This document shows positions 14,932-23,589 of a DNA stretch of 40,638 nt, in pieces; position 1 is the first letter of the stretch, and every line of letters begins with the position of its first letter. The notes below the pieces were generated by a model. It did not search any database. It was not told the DNA's origin and saw only the letters and a list, made by a program, of their open reading frames with translations. Source of the DNA: Parcubacteria group bacterium GW2011_GWC2_42_12 (lineage in GTDB: Bacteria > Patescibacteriota > Patescibacteriia > Patescibacteriales > GWC2-42-12); contig LCCP01000008.1 of assembly GCA_000997945.1 (NCBI GenBank), positions 1-40,638 of the forward strand. Reading direction: 5' to 3'. The translations under genes and the position numbers were made by a program.

Positions 14932-15423
14932 TCAATACAAATTTAGCTTTTGCCCAGGCTTTGCCTCCTCTATTTTCTCCCCCACCCTTTTTAACACTAA
15001 CTCAACATTATCCATCATAGTTTTTATTTCTGGCGGTGAAATATAAAATATGCCTCCGTATTCCATGCCGGTTCTCTTTTTACCAATCTTTTTTAAACTA
15101 GTATAGACTTTAAACATGCTTTCATCATCTAAAGTCAACCAAATGGTGTTTATCGCAGCCTCATGATGACCTTTCGTAGTTCCGCTTGTTCTATAACCGC
15201 ATAAGACTAACATCACCTCGCATAAAATTCTGAATGAGTTATACAGTTCGGCATAGGCGGATATATAAACGCTTTCATCGCCGTCATTGTTCATTAAAAA
15301 TCTTTTCGCATTCTTAAAGCGGGATGAAGCTATATTGTATCTTTTGGTAATTTCTTCAAAAGTAAATTCGATCTTTTCAATTTTTCCAGTTTTTTCAAAC
15401 TGGGTTAAATTTTCTAAATTCAT
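14932..15423 (-). CDS. HEPN-domain toxin of a HEPN/MNT pair
   Basis: 163 residues, mainly helical. The HEPN core is YISAYAELYNSFRILCEVMLVLCGYRTSG followed by GHHEA (Arg78 ... His86-His87), the form seen in SAV_6107-like HEPN proteins; spacing is longer than the classical RxxxxH. HEPN toxins of this kind are RNases kept silent by the MNT partner. The ATG at 15423 overlaps the partner gene by 29 bases, so the two are translated together, antitoxin first. The C-terminus (KPGQKLNLY) is uncharacterised. Confidence 0.75.
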   Translation of the reverse strand: MNLENLTQFEKTGKIEKIEFTFEEITKRYNIASSRFKNAKRFLMNNDGDESVYISAYAELYNSFRILCEVMLVLCGYRTSGTTKGHHEAAINTIWLTLDDESMFKVYTSLKKIGKKRTGMEYGGIFYISPPEIKTMMDNVELVLKRVGEKIEEAKPGQKLNLY

Positions 15424-15973
15424 CTAAGTTGCCTTTTAGCAATATCATTTTATTGCTAAAAATGTTATTTATAAAACTATTATTCGCAAATTTTTCAACT
15501 AATTCCTGTTTTTTATAAATATGATAATTAATATCTCGGCTGATTTTTGTCTCCAGCTTGGTTATTTCCTCAATAAAATTATCTTCGTTGACCTCCCCGA
15601 TAATAAATAAATCTATGTCGCTACCGCTATTGAATTTATCCGTTGCGAAAGAGCCGAAAATGAACGCCGTTTCAATGGTATCAATTTTTTCTATTATCTC
15701 TCTTAACTGCGCTTCAATCCCGATTGTTTTCGAGATCATCGCTTTAATCTCATTATATAGCTGATAATCTTTGTTTAACCAAAAAAACCGCATATTGCCA
15801 ATGCGCTCCTCGCATAAAATTCCATCACTAATCATTTTTTCAATATATCTTTGATAGTTGGCCGACTCTTTGCCTAAAATTTTTGCCGCCTCCGCCAGAT
15901 AGTATCTTTTATCGGGGTTGGAAAACATTAAATTTAAAATTTCGCCTTGCCCATTTTTTAAAAAATCCAGCAT
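15395..15973 (-). CDS. winged-helix plus MNT nucleotidyltransferase antitoxin
   Basis: 192 residues. Residues 1-70 form a winged helix (ILNLMFSNPDKRYYLAEAAKIL, DGILCEERIGNMRFFWLNKD) that probably binds its own promoter. Residues 100-185 are a minimal nucleotidyltransferase with the exact GSX10DXD pattern: Gly107-Ser108 and Asp119, Asp121 in GSDIDLFIIGE. In MntA/HepT systems this enzyme adds AMP groups to the HEPN toxin to disarm it. The added DNA-binding domain makes it antitoxin and repressor in one. A consensus promoter lies just upstream. Confidence 0.85.
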   Translation of the reverse strand: MLDFLKNGQGEILNLMFSNPDKRYYLAEAAKILGKESANYQRYIEKMISDGILCEERIGNMRFFWLNKDYQLYNEIKAMISKTIGIEAQLREIIEKIDTIETAFIFGSFATDKFNSGSDIDLFIIGEVNEDNFIEEITKLETKISRDINYHIYKKQELVEKFANNSFINNIFSNKMILLKGNLDEFRKFNPV

Positions 15974-16007
15974 AGTAAAAAAATATTAATAAACCTTGTG
16001 TTAGGAG

Positions 16008-16037
16008 ATTATACAGGAGATATATACAATTTGTCAA
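16008..16037 (-). promoter_or_regulatory. promoter of the MNT/HEPN operon
   Basis: Minus strand TTGACA (16037-16032), an 18-base spacer, TATAAT (16013-16008). The motif aggaga is repeated around the -10 box (16004-16009 and 16015-16020) and may be the operator. Confidence 0.75.
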
Positions 16038-16285
16038 GGTAATTAAACATTTTGTTAAACTACTTAAACAATTTATGTATTTTATTTAATATTAGATAAA
16101 AAATATGGAAGATTTAGCTATTCTTATTATAACATTAAATCAATTTTTTAGAAAGGGCATGTAAAAAGCTAATATTAAATAAACTATTATAATATAACTG
16201 ACTTAAAAACCGTCTACGGAGCAACTTATCCCCAAAAAAACAAGATTTTCCTTGCCTGACATGAGTCGTCGAGATAATAATTAAA
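16038..16285. other. AT-rich stretch without a supported gene
   Basis: Only a 19-codon frame from 16105 (MEDLAILIITLNQFFRKGM) is seen, which could be the tip of a lost membrane-protein gene. The imperfect motif cctgacatgagtcgtcgag at 16254-16272 recurs near 16382 as cctgacttgattctgttgc. Otherwise I see nothing. Confidence 0.35.
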
Positions 16286-16426
16286 ACCCCCGCGGGGCTA
16301 TAGGCCGGAGGCAACGGAAGTTATACGAGCCAAGAAACAATAGTTAGAGGAGAGAATTTTTGCAAACACTCATATTGTCGCCTGACTTGATTCTGTTGCA
16401 CGATCTATAGCCCGGCAGGGGCTTAA
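16284..16426. repeat. palindromic element with IS-like tips
   Basis: Tips cccccgcggggctatag and ctatagcccggcaggggc are inverted copies of each other. Inside, gaggcaacggaa and ttctgttgca are also partly inverted. It abuts the point where the transposase frame at 16433 breaks off, so it may be a small element that replaced the rest of the IS. Confidence 0.5.
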
Positions 16427-16432
16427 ATATAT

Positions 16433-16666
16433 TTATATTATCAGGTTGTAGAGATTTTGAATTATGAGCAGTTTAAACATTCTGATCGGATGAATGGCAT
16501 TTTGCCCTCTAGGGGAATAACGGTCGGCGGCCTCCTCTTCCACAAACGACCAGTCAATCAGTTTATTCATTTTGACTAGCAGATGATCCTGATTGCGTTC
16601 AATAATGGGGTCGCAGGCGTATGAGCCGAACATTGAATTAGTAAACTGATCTTGCGGCTTGAACAT
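16433..16666 (-). pseudogene. truncated IS5/IS1182-type transposase, N-terminal piece
   Basis: 77 residues matching the N-terminal domain of IS1182/IS5 transposases: MNKLIDWSFVEEEAADRYSP, HPIRMFKLLIIQNLYNL. Family members have 400-500 residues. The frame stops at LYNLII, and no catalytic DDE region follows downstream on this strand. It is a dead remnant inside the accessory stretch. Confidence 0.8.
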
Positions 16667-16780
16667 AGATTTTTGCGCTTAAAAATTAGTTAAAAAATGT
16701 TGTTTCTAACTTAATTTTAGCACAAAAATTTCTGTTTGAGATAAGGATAACTTAACAAAATTATTTAATTTTCAAAGTAG

Positions 16781-17152
16781 TTTTTACCCGGCAGGCAGGG
16801 TATTCTGCTACACCCTAAATATATAAGAGAAAAGAATGACAAAAAATATCTTGCCAGAAGATGCTTTGAAGATGGTTATGATCAGAAGGTGGACGGTTAT
16901 GATAAAGTATTTGAGAAAGTAGATCTAAGTAAGAATGGTCGCGACCATATTTATTTAATCGAAAAAGAAGGTGATAACAAAAAATTTTTTCGCATTGCAG
17001 ATTTATACACCTTAGGACAGCTAGGATACCCAAAGCCGTCAAGGAGTGAAGAAAAATGTTTTCATATTTCCGACGGATATACGATTGGTAAAGAAATCAA
17101 AATTTACAATATAATTTCAGAAATAAATGAGATCAGGAGGCTTAAAGATTGA
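16781..17152 (+). pseudogene. 5'-truncated gene of unknown function
   Basis: A frame open from 16781 to the TGA at 17152 without an ATG; a GTG at 16889 could restart it (87 residues). Text such as HPKYIREKNDKKYLARRCFE, KNGRDHIYLIEKEGDNKKFF and IADLYTLGQLGYPKPSRSEE looks like real protein. I do not recognise the family. Its 5' part ends beside the IS remnant, so IS insertion followed by deletion is likely. Confidence 0.4.
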
Positions 17153-17168
17153 TAGGTTACATTCAAGG

Positions 17169-17197
17169 TTGACTAAACATATCTAATTGGATATAAT
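17169..17197 (+). promoter_or_regulatory. fic promoter
   Basis: TTGACT (17169-17174), a 17-base spacer, TATAAT (17192-17197), 30 bases before the fic ATG. Confidence 0.75.
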
Positions 17198-17222
17198 TGG
17201 ATATAGTTAATATGTCCAATTA
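17184..17222. promoter_or_regulatory. three-site operator over the fic promoter
   Basis: TAATTGGA at 17184-17191 and 17194-17201 (direct, 10-base step, one helical turn) and the inverted TCCAATTA at 17215-17222. The first two flank and overlap the -10 box. A winged helix at the end of the Fic protein is a candidate ligand. Confidence 0.55.
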
Positions 17223-17226
17223 AATT

Positions 17227-18321
17227 ATGGCTAAAAACACTAATAAAAAAACCGAAAAACACATCGCCTCGGACAATTTTTCCAAACGGATTGAAAATAT
17301 TCCGGCCGGTATTGTTTCTAAAATCGCCAAAATTGATGAACTAAAAGGACGATGGATCTCGGGCGCCCGCCTTAGCCCGCAAGTCCTGGGAAGATTAAAG
17401 CGGTCGGTTTTAATTACTTCAACCGGCGCCTCTACTCGTATTGAGGGCGCGCGCATGTCTGACGCTGATATTAAAAAATTGATGCGCGGTATTAGCATCC
17501 AAAAATTCACCAACCGCGACAAGCAGGAAGTCCGGGGCTATTATGAACTATTAGAAAATGTTTTTAATTCATGGAAAAATTTAAAATTTAACGAAAGCCT
17601 GGTTAAGCATTTTCACCAACAGCTCTTGCAATACGCCGACAAGGATCAAGGTCATCGGGGTCAATACAAAAAGGGCGAAAATAAAGTTCACATGATAGAC
17701 GAAGCCGGCCAGTCAATCGGCATTCTTTTTGACACCTCGCCCGCCTATCTCACCCCGGGTCAAATGTGCGATCTGACTGAATGGACGCAAAAAGCGCTAA
17801 GAGAAAACGAATATCATCCGCTATTGGTAATTGGAAATTTTTTGGTTGAGTTCCTGAAAATTCACCCCTTTACCGACGGCAACGGCAGATTGTCTCGCGT
17901 GCTGACAAATTTACTCTTACTGCAGGCCGGCTATTTATATATGCCGTATGTTTCGCATGAAAAATTAGTGGAAGATAATAAACCGGATTATTATATCGCC
18001 CTAAGAAGAAGCCAAAAAACTATCGGCTCAAAAGAAGAAAGCATCGCCGCTTGGCTGGATTTCTTTCTGGACATTTTTTTAAAGCAATCGCAAATGGCGG
18101 TAGAACTTTTGTCCAAAGAGAATATAGAAAAAATTCTGTCGGAAAAACAGCTTATCGTCTGGCAATACATTGAAAAGACAAAAGAAACCAGCACCGGCGA
18201 TATTATTGATAATACCAAGATAGCCAGGCCGACCGTTAAGCAGGCGCTGGAGGTTTTGCTTAAACTCAAAAGAATTGAAAGAATCGGACTGGGCAGAAGC
18301 TCAAGGTATAGAAAAATTTAA
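17227..18321 (+). CDS. Fic-domain AMP-transferase with winged-helix tail
   Basis: 364 residues. The catalytic loop HPFTDGNGRLSR starts at His213 and is complete. An inhibitory motif STRIEG (Ser69-Glu73-Gly74), of the (S/T)xxxE(G/N) type, precedes it in the N-terminal helix, so this is a self-restrained class II Fic protein. A Fic/DOC N-terminal domain (LSPQVLGRLKRSVL) comes first. A C-terminal winged helix (about 310-364: IDNTKIARPTVKQALEVLLKL, GLGRSSRYRKI) should bind DNA. Fic enzymes attach AMP to protein Tyr, Ser or Thr. The gene ends 12 bases before the recombinase gene and has its own repeated operator. Confidence 0.92.
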   Translation: MAKNTNKKTEKHIASDNFSKRIENIPAGIVSKIAKIDELKGRWISGARLSPQVLGRLKRSVLITSTGASTRIEGARMSDADIKKLMRGISIQKFTNRDKQEVRGYYELLENVFNSWKNLKFNESLVKHFHQQLLQYADKDQGHRGQYKKGENKVHMIDEAGQSIGILFDTSPAYLTPGQMCDLTEWTQKALRENEYHPLLVIGNFLVEFLKIHPFTDGNGRLSRVLTNLLLLQAGYLYMPYVSHEKLVEDNKPDYYIALRRSQKTIGSKEESIAAWLDFFLDIFLKQSQMAVELLSKENIEKILSEKQLIVWQYIEKTKETSTGDIIDNTKIARPTVKQALEVLLKLKRIERIGLGRSSRYRKI

Positions 18322-18333
18322 AACATCAAACAT

Positions 18334-19863
18334 ATGAAGGAGGCAATTATTTACGTCCGCGTCTCATCCAAAGAGCAAAAACAGGAGGGATACTCTATCC
18401 CCGCTCAGAAAAAACTGCTGGCCGATTTCGCCAAGGCGAATGATTTTAAAATAGTAAAAGAATTTGAGGACGACGAAACCGCTAAAAGCGCCGGCCGGAC
18501 CGGCTTCGGCCAGATGATTGAATATGTAAAAGCCAATAAAGATGTTAAAAATATCCTCGTGGAAAAAACCGATCGGCTTTACCGTAATTTCAAAGACTAT
18601 GTCATTATAGACGAGCTTGATGTTACGGTTTTTTTAGTTAAAGAAAACGAGCAGATTGGCAAAGCGGCCAGCTCGCACCAAAAATTCATGCACGGCATAA
18701 AAGTTTTAATGGCCAAAAATTATGTTGACAACCTAAGCGAGGAAGTAAAAAAAGGGCAACGGCAGAAAGCGGATGATGGATTTTTTCCCGGCACGCCGCC
18801 GGTTGGCTACAAGCTGGAAAAAACCGAGGGCAAGAACGCGGCGGTCATTGATGAAATAAACAAGCAATTGCCGATCAAAATGTTTGAATATTACGCTACT
18901 GGCCTATATTCGCTTTTAGCCCTGGTCGCCAAAGTCAAAGCCGAGGGGCTAATGTCCGGCATTTATCCACACCATTCTAAGATGAAAATCTTAACCAAGG
19001 CCTCGGCCCATAGAATTCTGCGCAACCCTTTCTATTACGGCGATTTTATGTGGAACAAAAAAATCTACAAAGGCAAACATCAGCCGCTTATAGCCAAAGA
19101 GCTATGGAATAAAGTCCAAACTATGCTTAGCCGGTATGAAAACAAGAGCGGAGCCTATAAATTCCGCGATAATATCGCCTTATTTCCCTTTAAACGGCTA
19201 TTAAAGTGCGGCGGAATGCGGCCGTAGTATCACGGCTGAAAAGAAAATTAAGAAAAACGGCAAAGAATATACTTGCTACCGCTGTACAAAATTTAATACT
19301 AAGTGCCAGCAGAAGCCGGTTAATGAAAAGGACTTAGTGAAGCGAGTCCAAGACGCTCTCAATGGCCTTAAAGTGCCGGGTAAAACGCAAGACTTTATCA
19401 CCGAGGGTCTAAGGCTGTCTTTTAACCTTAAGCGCAACACCGAGGATGTTATCAAGCAAAATTTAGAAATCAAAAAAAACAGCTGGAAGAAAAAATGGAA
19501 ATTTTATATGACGACCGGTTAAACAAAATTATCACGCCGGAATTCTACGAAAAAAAATTCGCTGAATGCGCGGCCGAGGTAAAAGACTTGGACGAAAAAA
19601 TCAGCCGCTATACGCGGGCAAATATCAATTATTATATTTTAGGCACGCAAATTTTAGAACTCGTGAATAAAGTAGGCCGGCTATACAAAAATTCCAATCC
19701 GGGCGAAAAGCAAAGATTGATGAATTTTTTACTTTCGAACTCCACTTTGAAGGACGGAAAAATGCTAATCTCATACAAAAAACCCTTCGATTTAATCTAT
19801 CAAAGGGTCTCTCGTTTTGATTGGCGGGATGGACGGGACTCGAACCCGCGACCTCTGCCGTGA
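18334..19863 (+). pseudogene. large serine recombinase interrupted by two 1-base frameshifts
   Basis: The total span equals 509 codons, normal for this family. The resolvase domain has YVRVSSKEQ (Arg9, Ser11), DRLYRNFKDY and the recombinase domain TPPVGYK, HRILRNPFYYGDF. At about 19210-19220 (ggcggaatgc) one extra base moves the frame: frame 1 dies at LKCGGMRP, while frame 2 continues ECGRSITAEKK with the zinc ribbon (TCYRC). At an A8 run (19472-19479) one base is missing and frame 1 resumes (MEILYDDRLNKIITPEFYEK, coiled coil). The final codons, RDGRDSNPRPLP, read antisense through the tRNA-Asp gene. It was probably the integrase of an element beside this tRNA; now inactive, or the indels are sequencing errors. 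Confidence 0.85.
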
Positions 19864-19898
19864 CAGGGCAGCGCTCTAACCAATTGAGCTACCACCCC
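19822..19898 (-). tRNA. tRNA-Asp (GTC)
   Basis: 77 nt with encoded CCA. Acceptor GGGGTGG / CCATCCC (one G-T pair), D arm GCTCAATTGGTTAGAGC, anticodon arm CTGCC-CTGTCAC-GGCAG with GTC, T arm CGGGTTCGAGTCCCG. The last 42 bases of the recombinase frame overlap it on the opposite strand. Confidence 0.95.
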
Positions 19899-19992
19899 AA
19901 CTTTTATATCGTTGGGATAAACTTTATAACAAAAAATCTCTTTGACGAGACTAAAAACATACTAACAAAATAACCTTTAACCGTCAACTTGT

Positions 19993-20778
19993 TTATTTTT
20001 TTGCTTCTCGCTGCCTAACCGCTTCAAACAGTACCACGGCCGCGCTAACCGAAACATTCAAAGAATCAATCTGGCCGCGCATACTTATTTTAATCTCCTC
20101 GTCGGCCGCCTTAAGCCACTTGGCGCTTAAGCCCTTATCTTCGGCGCCCATAACAATAGCGCAACCTGATTTATAATTGATTTCTGTATATTCTTTAGTC
20201 GCTTCGGGCGTTGCAGCCAATATCTTTATACCATTCTCTTCACAGAATTTAGCCGTCTCCTCAATTGAACTTAAAACCACCTTAACCGTAAAAACCGCGC
20301 CTTGGCTGGCGCGAATAACATTCGGATTATAAAGATCAGTTTTAAGATCATTAATTATCACCGCGTCCAGACCGATCGCGTCGGCCGTCCTTAAAATCGC
20401 GCCTAAATTGCCCGGCTTTTCCACGGCTTCTAAAACTACCAGAAGAGGATTGGCGCTTAAATTCAAATCCGCCAATTTATGCTCCCGGCTCTTAGCCACG
20501 GCCAGAAAACCATCAGGATTTTCCCGATAGGAAACTTTATCAAAAACTTTCTTAGCCACTTCAATAATTTTTTCTTCGTCAATCGCCAACTCTTGCTTAA
20601 TATATTCCGGAGAATAAATTAAATTCTCAATTTCCACGCCTGCTTTTAATGCTAGGCTGATTTCCCGATGGCCTTCAATTAAAAACAACCCTTGTTCTTT
20701 CCGCCCACGGCTAGAGTCGCGCAACTTAACGATATTTTTAATTTTTGGATTGACTAAACTATCAATTTTTAAAATCAT
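19993..20778 (-). CDS. TrmH/SpoU-family RNA 2'-O-ribose methyltransferase
   Basis: 261 residues. An N-terminal substrate-binding domain (NPKIKNIVKLRDSSRGRKEQ, FLIEGHREI) is followed by a SPOUT knot domain with all three motifs: EKPGNLGAILRTADA, NPNVIRASQGAVF and SLNVSVSAAVVLFEAVRQR. It belongs to the 23S rRNA methylating branch (RlmB/TsnR-like), but the target nucleotide cannot be told. Monocistronic, facing tRNA-Asp; a family A repeat lies just upstream. Confidence 0.9.
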   Translation of the reverse strand: MILKIDSLVNPKIKNIVKLRDSSRGRKEQGLFLIEGHREISLALKAGVEIENLIYSPEYIKQELAIDEEKIIEVAKKVFDKVSYRENPDGFLAVAKSREHKLADLNLSANPLLVVLEAVEKPGNLGAILRTADAIGLDAVIINDLKTDLYNPNVIRASQGAVFTVKVVLSSIEETAKFCEENGIKILAATPEATKEYTEINYKSGCAIVMGAEDKGLSAKWLKAADEEIKISMRGQIDSLNVSVSAAVVLFEAVRQREAKK

Positions 20779-20789
20779 ATAATTAATTT

Positions 20790-20955
20790 AGGACCTACGC
20801 GTTTAAAAAATAATTTTTTATTCGGGTTAGGCGGTTGGCTGGAATTAGCAATTTTTGAAACGAGGACTGACCGTTGGGCCGACCTTTTCTCCGTTTACAT
20901 CCGTAGCGAAAAAATTGCTAATTCCAGCCAACCGCCATTTAATCGCGTAAGTCCT
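20790..20955. repeat. dispersed palindromic repeat family A, copy 2 (different core)
   Basis: Arms aggacctacgcg / cgcgtaagtcct and ggcggttggctggaattagcaa / ttgctaattccagccaaccgcc are complete. The core differs from the other copies (gaggactgaccgttgggccg...). A further fragment, gcgtaaatcctataattt, follows at 20991-21008. Confidence 0.8.
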
Positions 20956-21088
20956 GAATTAACTAATTTTTTATATATTCTTACGCAAATGCGTAAATCC
21001 TATAATTTATATTTTAAATGTTTAAACAACTGTTTGAATTATATCATAATTGTTGTTTTTTCCCCCACCCGCCCCCAAAAAAAGGCAA

Positions 21089-21123
21089 CGCCCAGCCCCA
21101 GTTTAAGAAACTGGGGCTGGGCG
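21089..21123 (-). terminator. terminator of the surface-protein gene
   Basis: Perfect 16-bp stem cgcccagccccagttt / aaactggggctgggcg with an aag loop; on the minus strand it runs into ttgccttttttt. The hairpin at 9173-9208 in the rpsF leader has nearly the same sequence. Confidence 0.7.
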
Positions 21124-21168
21124 AAAAAAGGGGCCCGTTCCGGATACAAATTCATCTAGATAAATACT

Positions 21169-22656
21169 TTAAAACAATTTATTATCTCTGCCCCGACCGG
21201 GTTGATAATCCTTATCATCGGTTAATTTATCTTCAGCTTCAGTTTGCGCCCGCCGTTCTTTAACCAACTCGCGATTTACCCATAACAACCAGGCGACTAC
21301 GCCAAGGAGAAATAAAATAAATAAAATCAAATCTAATTTTAATCTGCCCTGGTTCTCTTTGCCTTCATTAATCATGCCCCGATCGCTCTTAGTTTCCGCT
21401 GTGCCGGTGCCGATTAAATTTTTCACCTTTTCCAGGGCCGCTGTTTCTTTATCTTTTAATTCCTGCTTAATAGTTCTTTCTTTTTCCGTGAGATTGGAAT
21501 TTATCGATTCTAATGTCTCTGGCGCCATAACCGGTTCTGGAGTTGGCTTGACTGGCCGAGCGACGGCCTTCTCTATAACCGCGCCTGAACTTTCGGAAAT
21601 AACTACCGGTTCGGATTTAATTTCAGACGCCCTTGGCGGTTCTTTAATCTTGGCTATTGCCTCTTTCTTCTCTTCCTCGGCTGATTGGGCGATGGCGGAA
21701 TTCTTGGTGGAAAAATCTACTATATTTGACCGGCTGCTGGCTTTACCGCGCTTATCTACGGCCACGGTATAAACCGAATGCGCGCCCCTAGTTAAAGCCA
21801 CGGCTGGCTTGTAAGCAAAATTGGCTGTGCCGCTTAAATGATTTTTCGCTAACAATTCACCGGCGTACTTTTTGTCTATATAAATCTTTATTCTAGAATC
21901 ATTCTTGGCTAGACCGACTATGAAAGGGCGGTTAACAGAGGTTTCTCGGTTGGCTACCGGTTTAAAAATCGTCGGCGCCGGCATGGGCAATTCAATGTTA
22001 AAATTTAAAGTATTGGATTCTAAACTAGATTGCTCGCCGCTTAAGGCCTGGGCCTGGATTTTATGCCAGCCGCGGTTTAAATTTAGGGTCGGCCGATAGG
22101 CGAAATTCGCCGTGCCGCTATCATCTCTTAAAACACCGGTTGCACCGTTATAGACGCCGTCAATAAAAATTTTAACTAAAGAATTATCTCTGGTTAAGCC
22201 GGTGATCAGCGGTTTTAAATTGGCCGTAGCGGTTTTTTCGTTAGGCGCGATTAAAATCGGCGCTGGCACGATATTAACTGTAAATTTTATTTCGCTGGTT
22301 GGCGCGGATAAGACTAAAGAAGTTCTATCTTGAGCCACGGCCATCACTACATGGCTGCCCTCGGCTAATGTCTGAATTAAATCAGACTGAAAACGCCAAT
22401 TTAGCTGAGCCGCCGACTCGGCTCTGGCAGAACCTAAGCGACTAAAGGTTGTCTCCGCTCGACCGACAAAATTTCCATCCAAATAAATCAAAATTTCGCT
22501 ATTGGCCGGCGCCGTCCCGGTTAGAGACAAAGATTCTTGCGCCAGCAATTTAATAATTTTTGGCGCAATTACCTCGGCTTGCGCTTCGGCTGAAAAAATT
22601 ACGATAAAAAACAAAACCAGACCGATATTTAATAAGCTCTTTAACGCTTTAGCCAT
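21169..22656 (-). CDS. secreted Ig-repeat protein with C-terminal membrane anchor
   Basis: 495 residues. A signal peptide (LLNIGLVLFFIVIFSAEAQA) is followed by three Ig-like beta domains of about 90 residues. The domains share SGTANFAYxP, a basic -GxH- turn and openers such as APILIAPNEKTATANLKPLITGL and PTIFKPVANRETSVNRPFIVGL. Next comes a Pro/Glu-rich stalk (about 320-430), a membrane helix (LILFILFLLGVVAWLLWV) and a short charged cytoplasmic tail. No catalytic motif is seen. Likely a cell-surface adhesion or spacing protein; the partner is unknown. Confidence 0.8.
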   Translation of the reverse strand: MAKALKSLLNIGLVLFFIVIFSAEAQAEVIAPKIIKLLAQESLSLTGTAPANSEILIYLDGNFVGRAETTFSRLGSARAESAAQLNWRFQSDLIQTLAEGSHVVMAVAQDRTSLVLSAPTSEIKFTVNIVPAPILIAPNEKTATANLKPLITGLTRDNSLVKIFIDGVYNGATGVLRDDSGTANFAYRPTLNLNRGWHKIQAQALSGEQSSLESNTLNFNIELPMPAPTIFKPVANRETSVNRPFIVGLAKNDSRIKIYIDKKYAGELLAKNHLSGTANFAYKPAVALTRGAHSVYTVAVDKRGKASSRSNIVDFSTKNSAIAQSAEEEKKEAIAKIKEPPRASEIKSEPVVISESSGAVIEKAVARPVKPTPEPVMAPETLESINSNLTEKERTIKQELKDKETAALEKVKNLIGTGTAETKSDRGMINEGKENQGRLKLDLILFILFLLGVVAWLLWVNRELVKERRAQTEAEDKLTDDKDYQPGRGRDNKLF

Positions 22657-22698
22657 GTTATAAATTTACCAGCCTCCTCTAAATTAATTTTTCTTTAG

Positions 22699-22910
22699 TA
22701 GGGCTTGGGGGGAAGGAGGTATCGCTGAATGCTCTTTCGGATATAAATTTTCACAATTTCGAGGAAATTTTTTATAAAATTTTTGGGGCAATATACTATT
22801 GACGAAAAAATTCTAGATAAAAATTTACCGAAATTTGGAAATTTAGACCGAATACGGCATTCAGCGATACCTCCAAAAATTAGCTAGGCCGATTTTTCCC
22901 CCAAGCCCTA
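22699..22910. repeat. dispersed palindromic repeat family B, copy 1 (212 bp)
   Basis: Nested arms tagggcttggggg / cccccaagcccta (13 bp) and ggaggtatcgctgaatg / cattcagcgatacctcc (17 bp). The inner AT-rich part has several aaatttt blocks. A shorter copy lies at 28232-28317. Confidence 0.8.
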
Positions 22911-22921
22911 TAAGAAAATTT

Positions 22922-22952
22922 TAAAAAATCACTGCAATCTAAAGCAGTGATT
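22922..22952 (-). terminator. terminator after yraN
   Basis: Minus strand: stem aatcactgc / gcagtgatt then tttttaa. Confidence 0.6.
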
Positions 22953-23060
22953 CCAGTTTAGCGGTTGAATTTCAATCTCGTCAAGTGGGTAGTTGGTTAA
23001 TAAAATGTGGCTAAAGACCAACAATTTGTGAATAAAGCTGTGTAAAAATAGTGATAAAAC

Positions 23061-23420
23061 TTATATTATGTCTTGGAAATGCTTTATTCTGGCGGTTTTT
23101 TTCAGACGATCAATGTCCACGGTAATTAAATCGGCCCTAATATTATCCGCAGATATTTTATAATTTTTAATAAACATCTCAATCCCCCGCCTAAACCGCT
23201 CTGATTTGGTAAAGGCAAAAGCGTCCTCGGCCAAACCATAGATTTGGCTGATTCTGGTCTTTACTTCAACAAAAATAGTAAGATCATGCTTGCTCGCCAC
23301 AATATCAATCTCCTGATAACTCAACTTAACATTCAAATCAATAATCTTATAGCCACGGCTAATTAAATAATTTTTGGCTAAAGTCTCGCCAAATTTTCCT
23401 ATTCTTTGATTATGACTCAT
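23061..23420 (-). CDS. yraN: YraN/UPF0102 family nuclease-like protein
   Basis: 119 residues from the ATG at 23420. A longer frame to 23450 would read through the hairpin gggcttgataggccc and is less likely. Restriction-endonuclease fold: RIGKFGETLAKNYLISRGYKIID, EIDIVASKHDLTIFVEVKTRIS (D...ExK), FTKSERFRRGIEMFI, IRADLITVD. The cellular role is not settled; often linked to Holliday-junction processing. Confidence 0.93.
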   Translation of the reverse strand: MSHNQRIGKFGETLAKNYLISRGYKIIDLNVKLSYQEIDIVASKHDLTIFVEVKTRISQIYGLAEDAFAFTKSERFRRGIEMFIKNYKISADNIRADLITVDIDRLKKTARIKHFQDII

Positions 23421-23469
23421 AAAAAATAATGGGCTTGATAGGCCCATCACAATGCTTGTCTGAATAAAT

Positions 23470-23579
23470 AGTTTAGGGCGATAATATTTGTTTTTCGTTT
23501 AAGATGAAATTTGGGCGATTTTTGAAAAAATCGCTACAATTTCATATGCGCTCAAAACAAACATTATCGCCCTAAACTC
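23470..23579. repeat. dispersed palindromic repeat family C, copy 1
   Basis: Arms agtttagggcgataat / attatcgccctaaact, then ttaagatgaaatttgggcgattttt and its inverted partner aaaaatcgctacaatttcat, plus the tag tgcgctcaaaacaaac. Further copies at 28772-28915 and, in half, at 31086-31114. Confidence 0.8.
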
Positions 23580-23589
23580 TAACAATCCA

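Noticed and set aside
16105-16164. 19-codon frame MEDLAILIITLNQFFRKGM as a small membrane protein gene
   Set aside because: Too short, with no ribosome site or terminator; at most the tip of a lost gene.
14932-19863. Treating the whole HEPN-to-recombinase stretch as one intact genomic island
   Set aside because: No second tRNA-Asp 3' repeat was found to the left, and genes have separate promoters and opposite strands; several independent insertions fit as well.
21018-21263. Frame of 81 codons across the palindrome near 21.1 kb
   Set aside because: It reads through a terminator hairpin and the end of the surface-protein gene; the translation is low-complexity.
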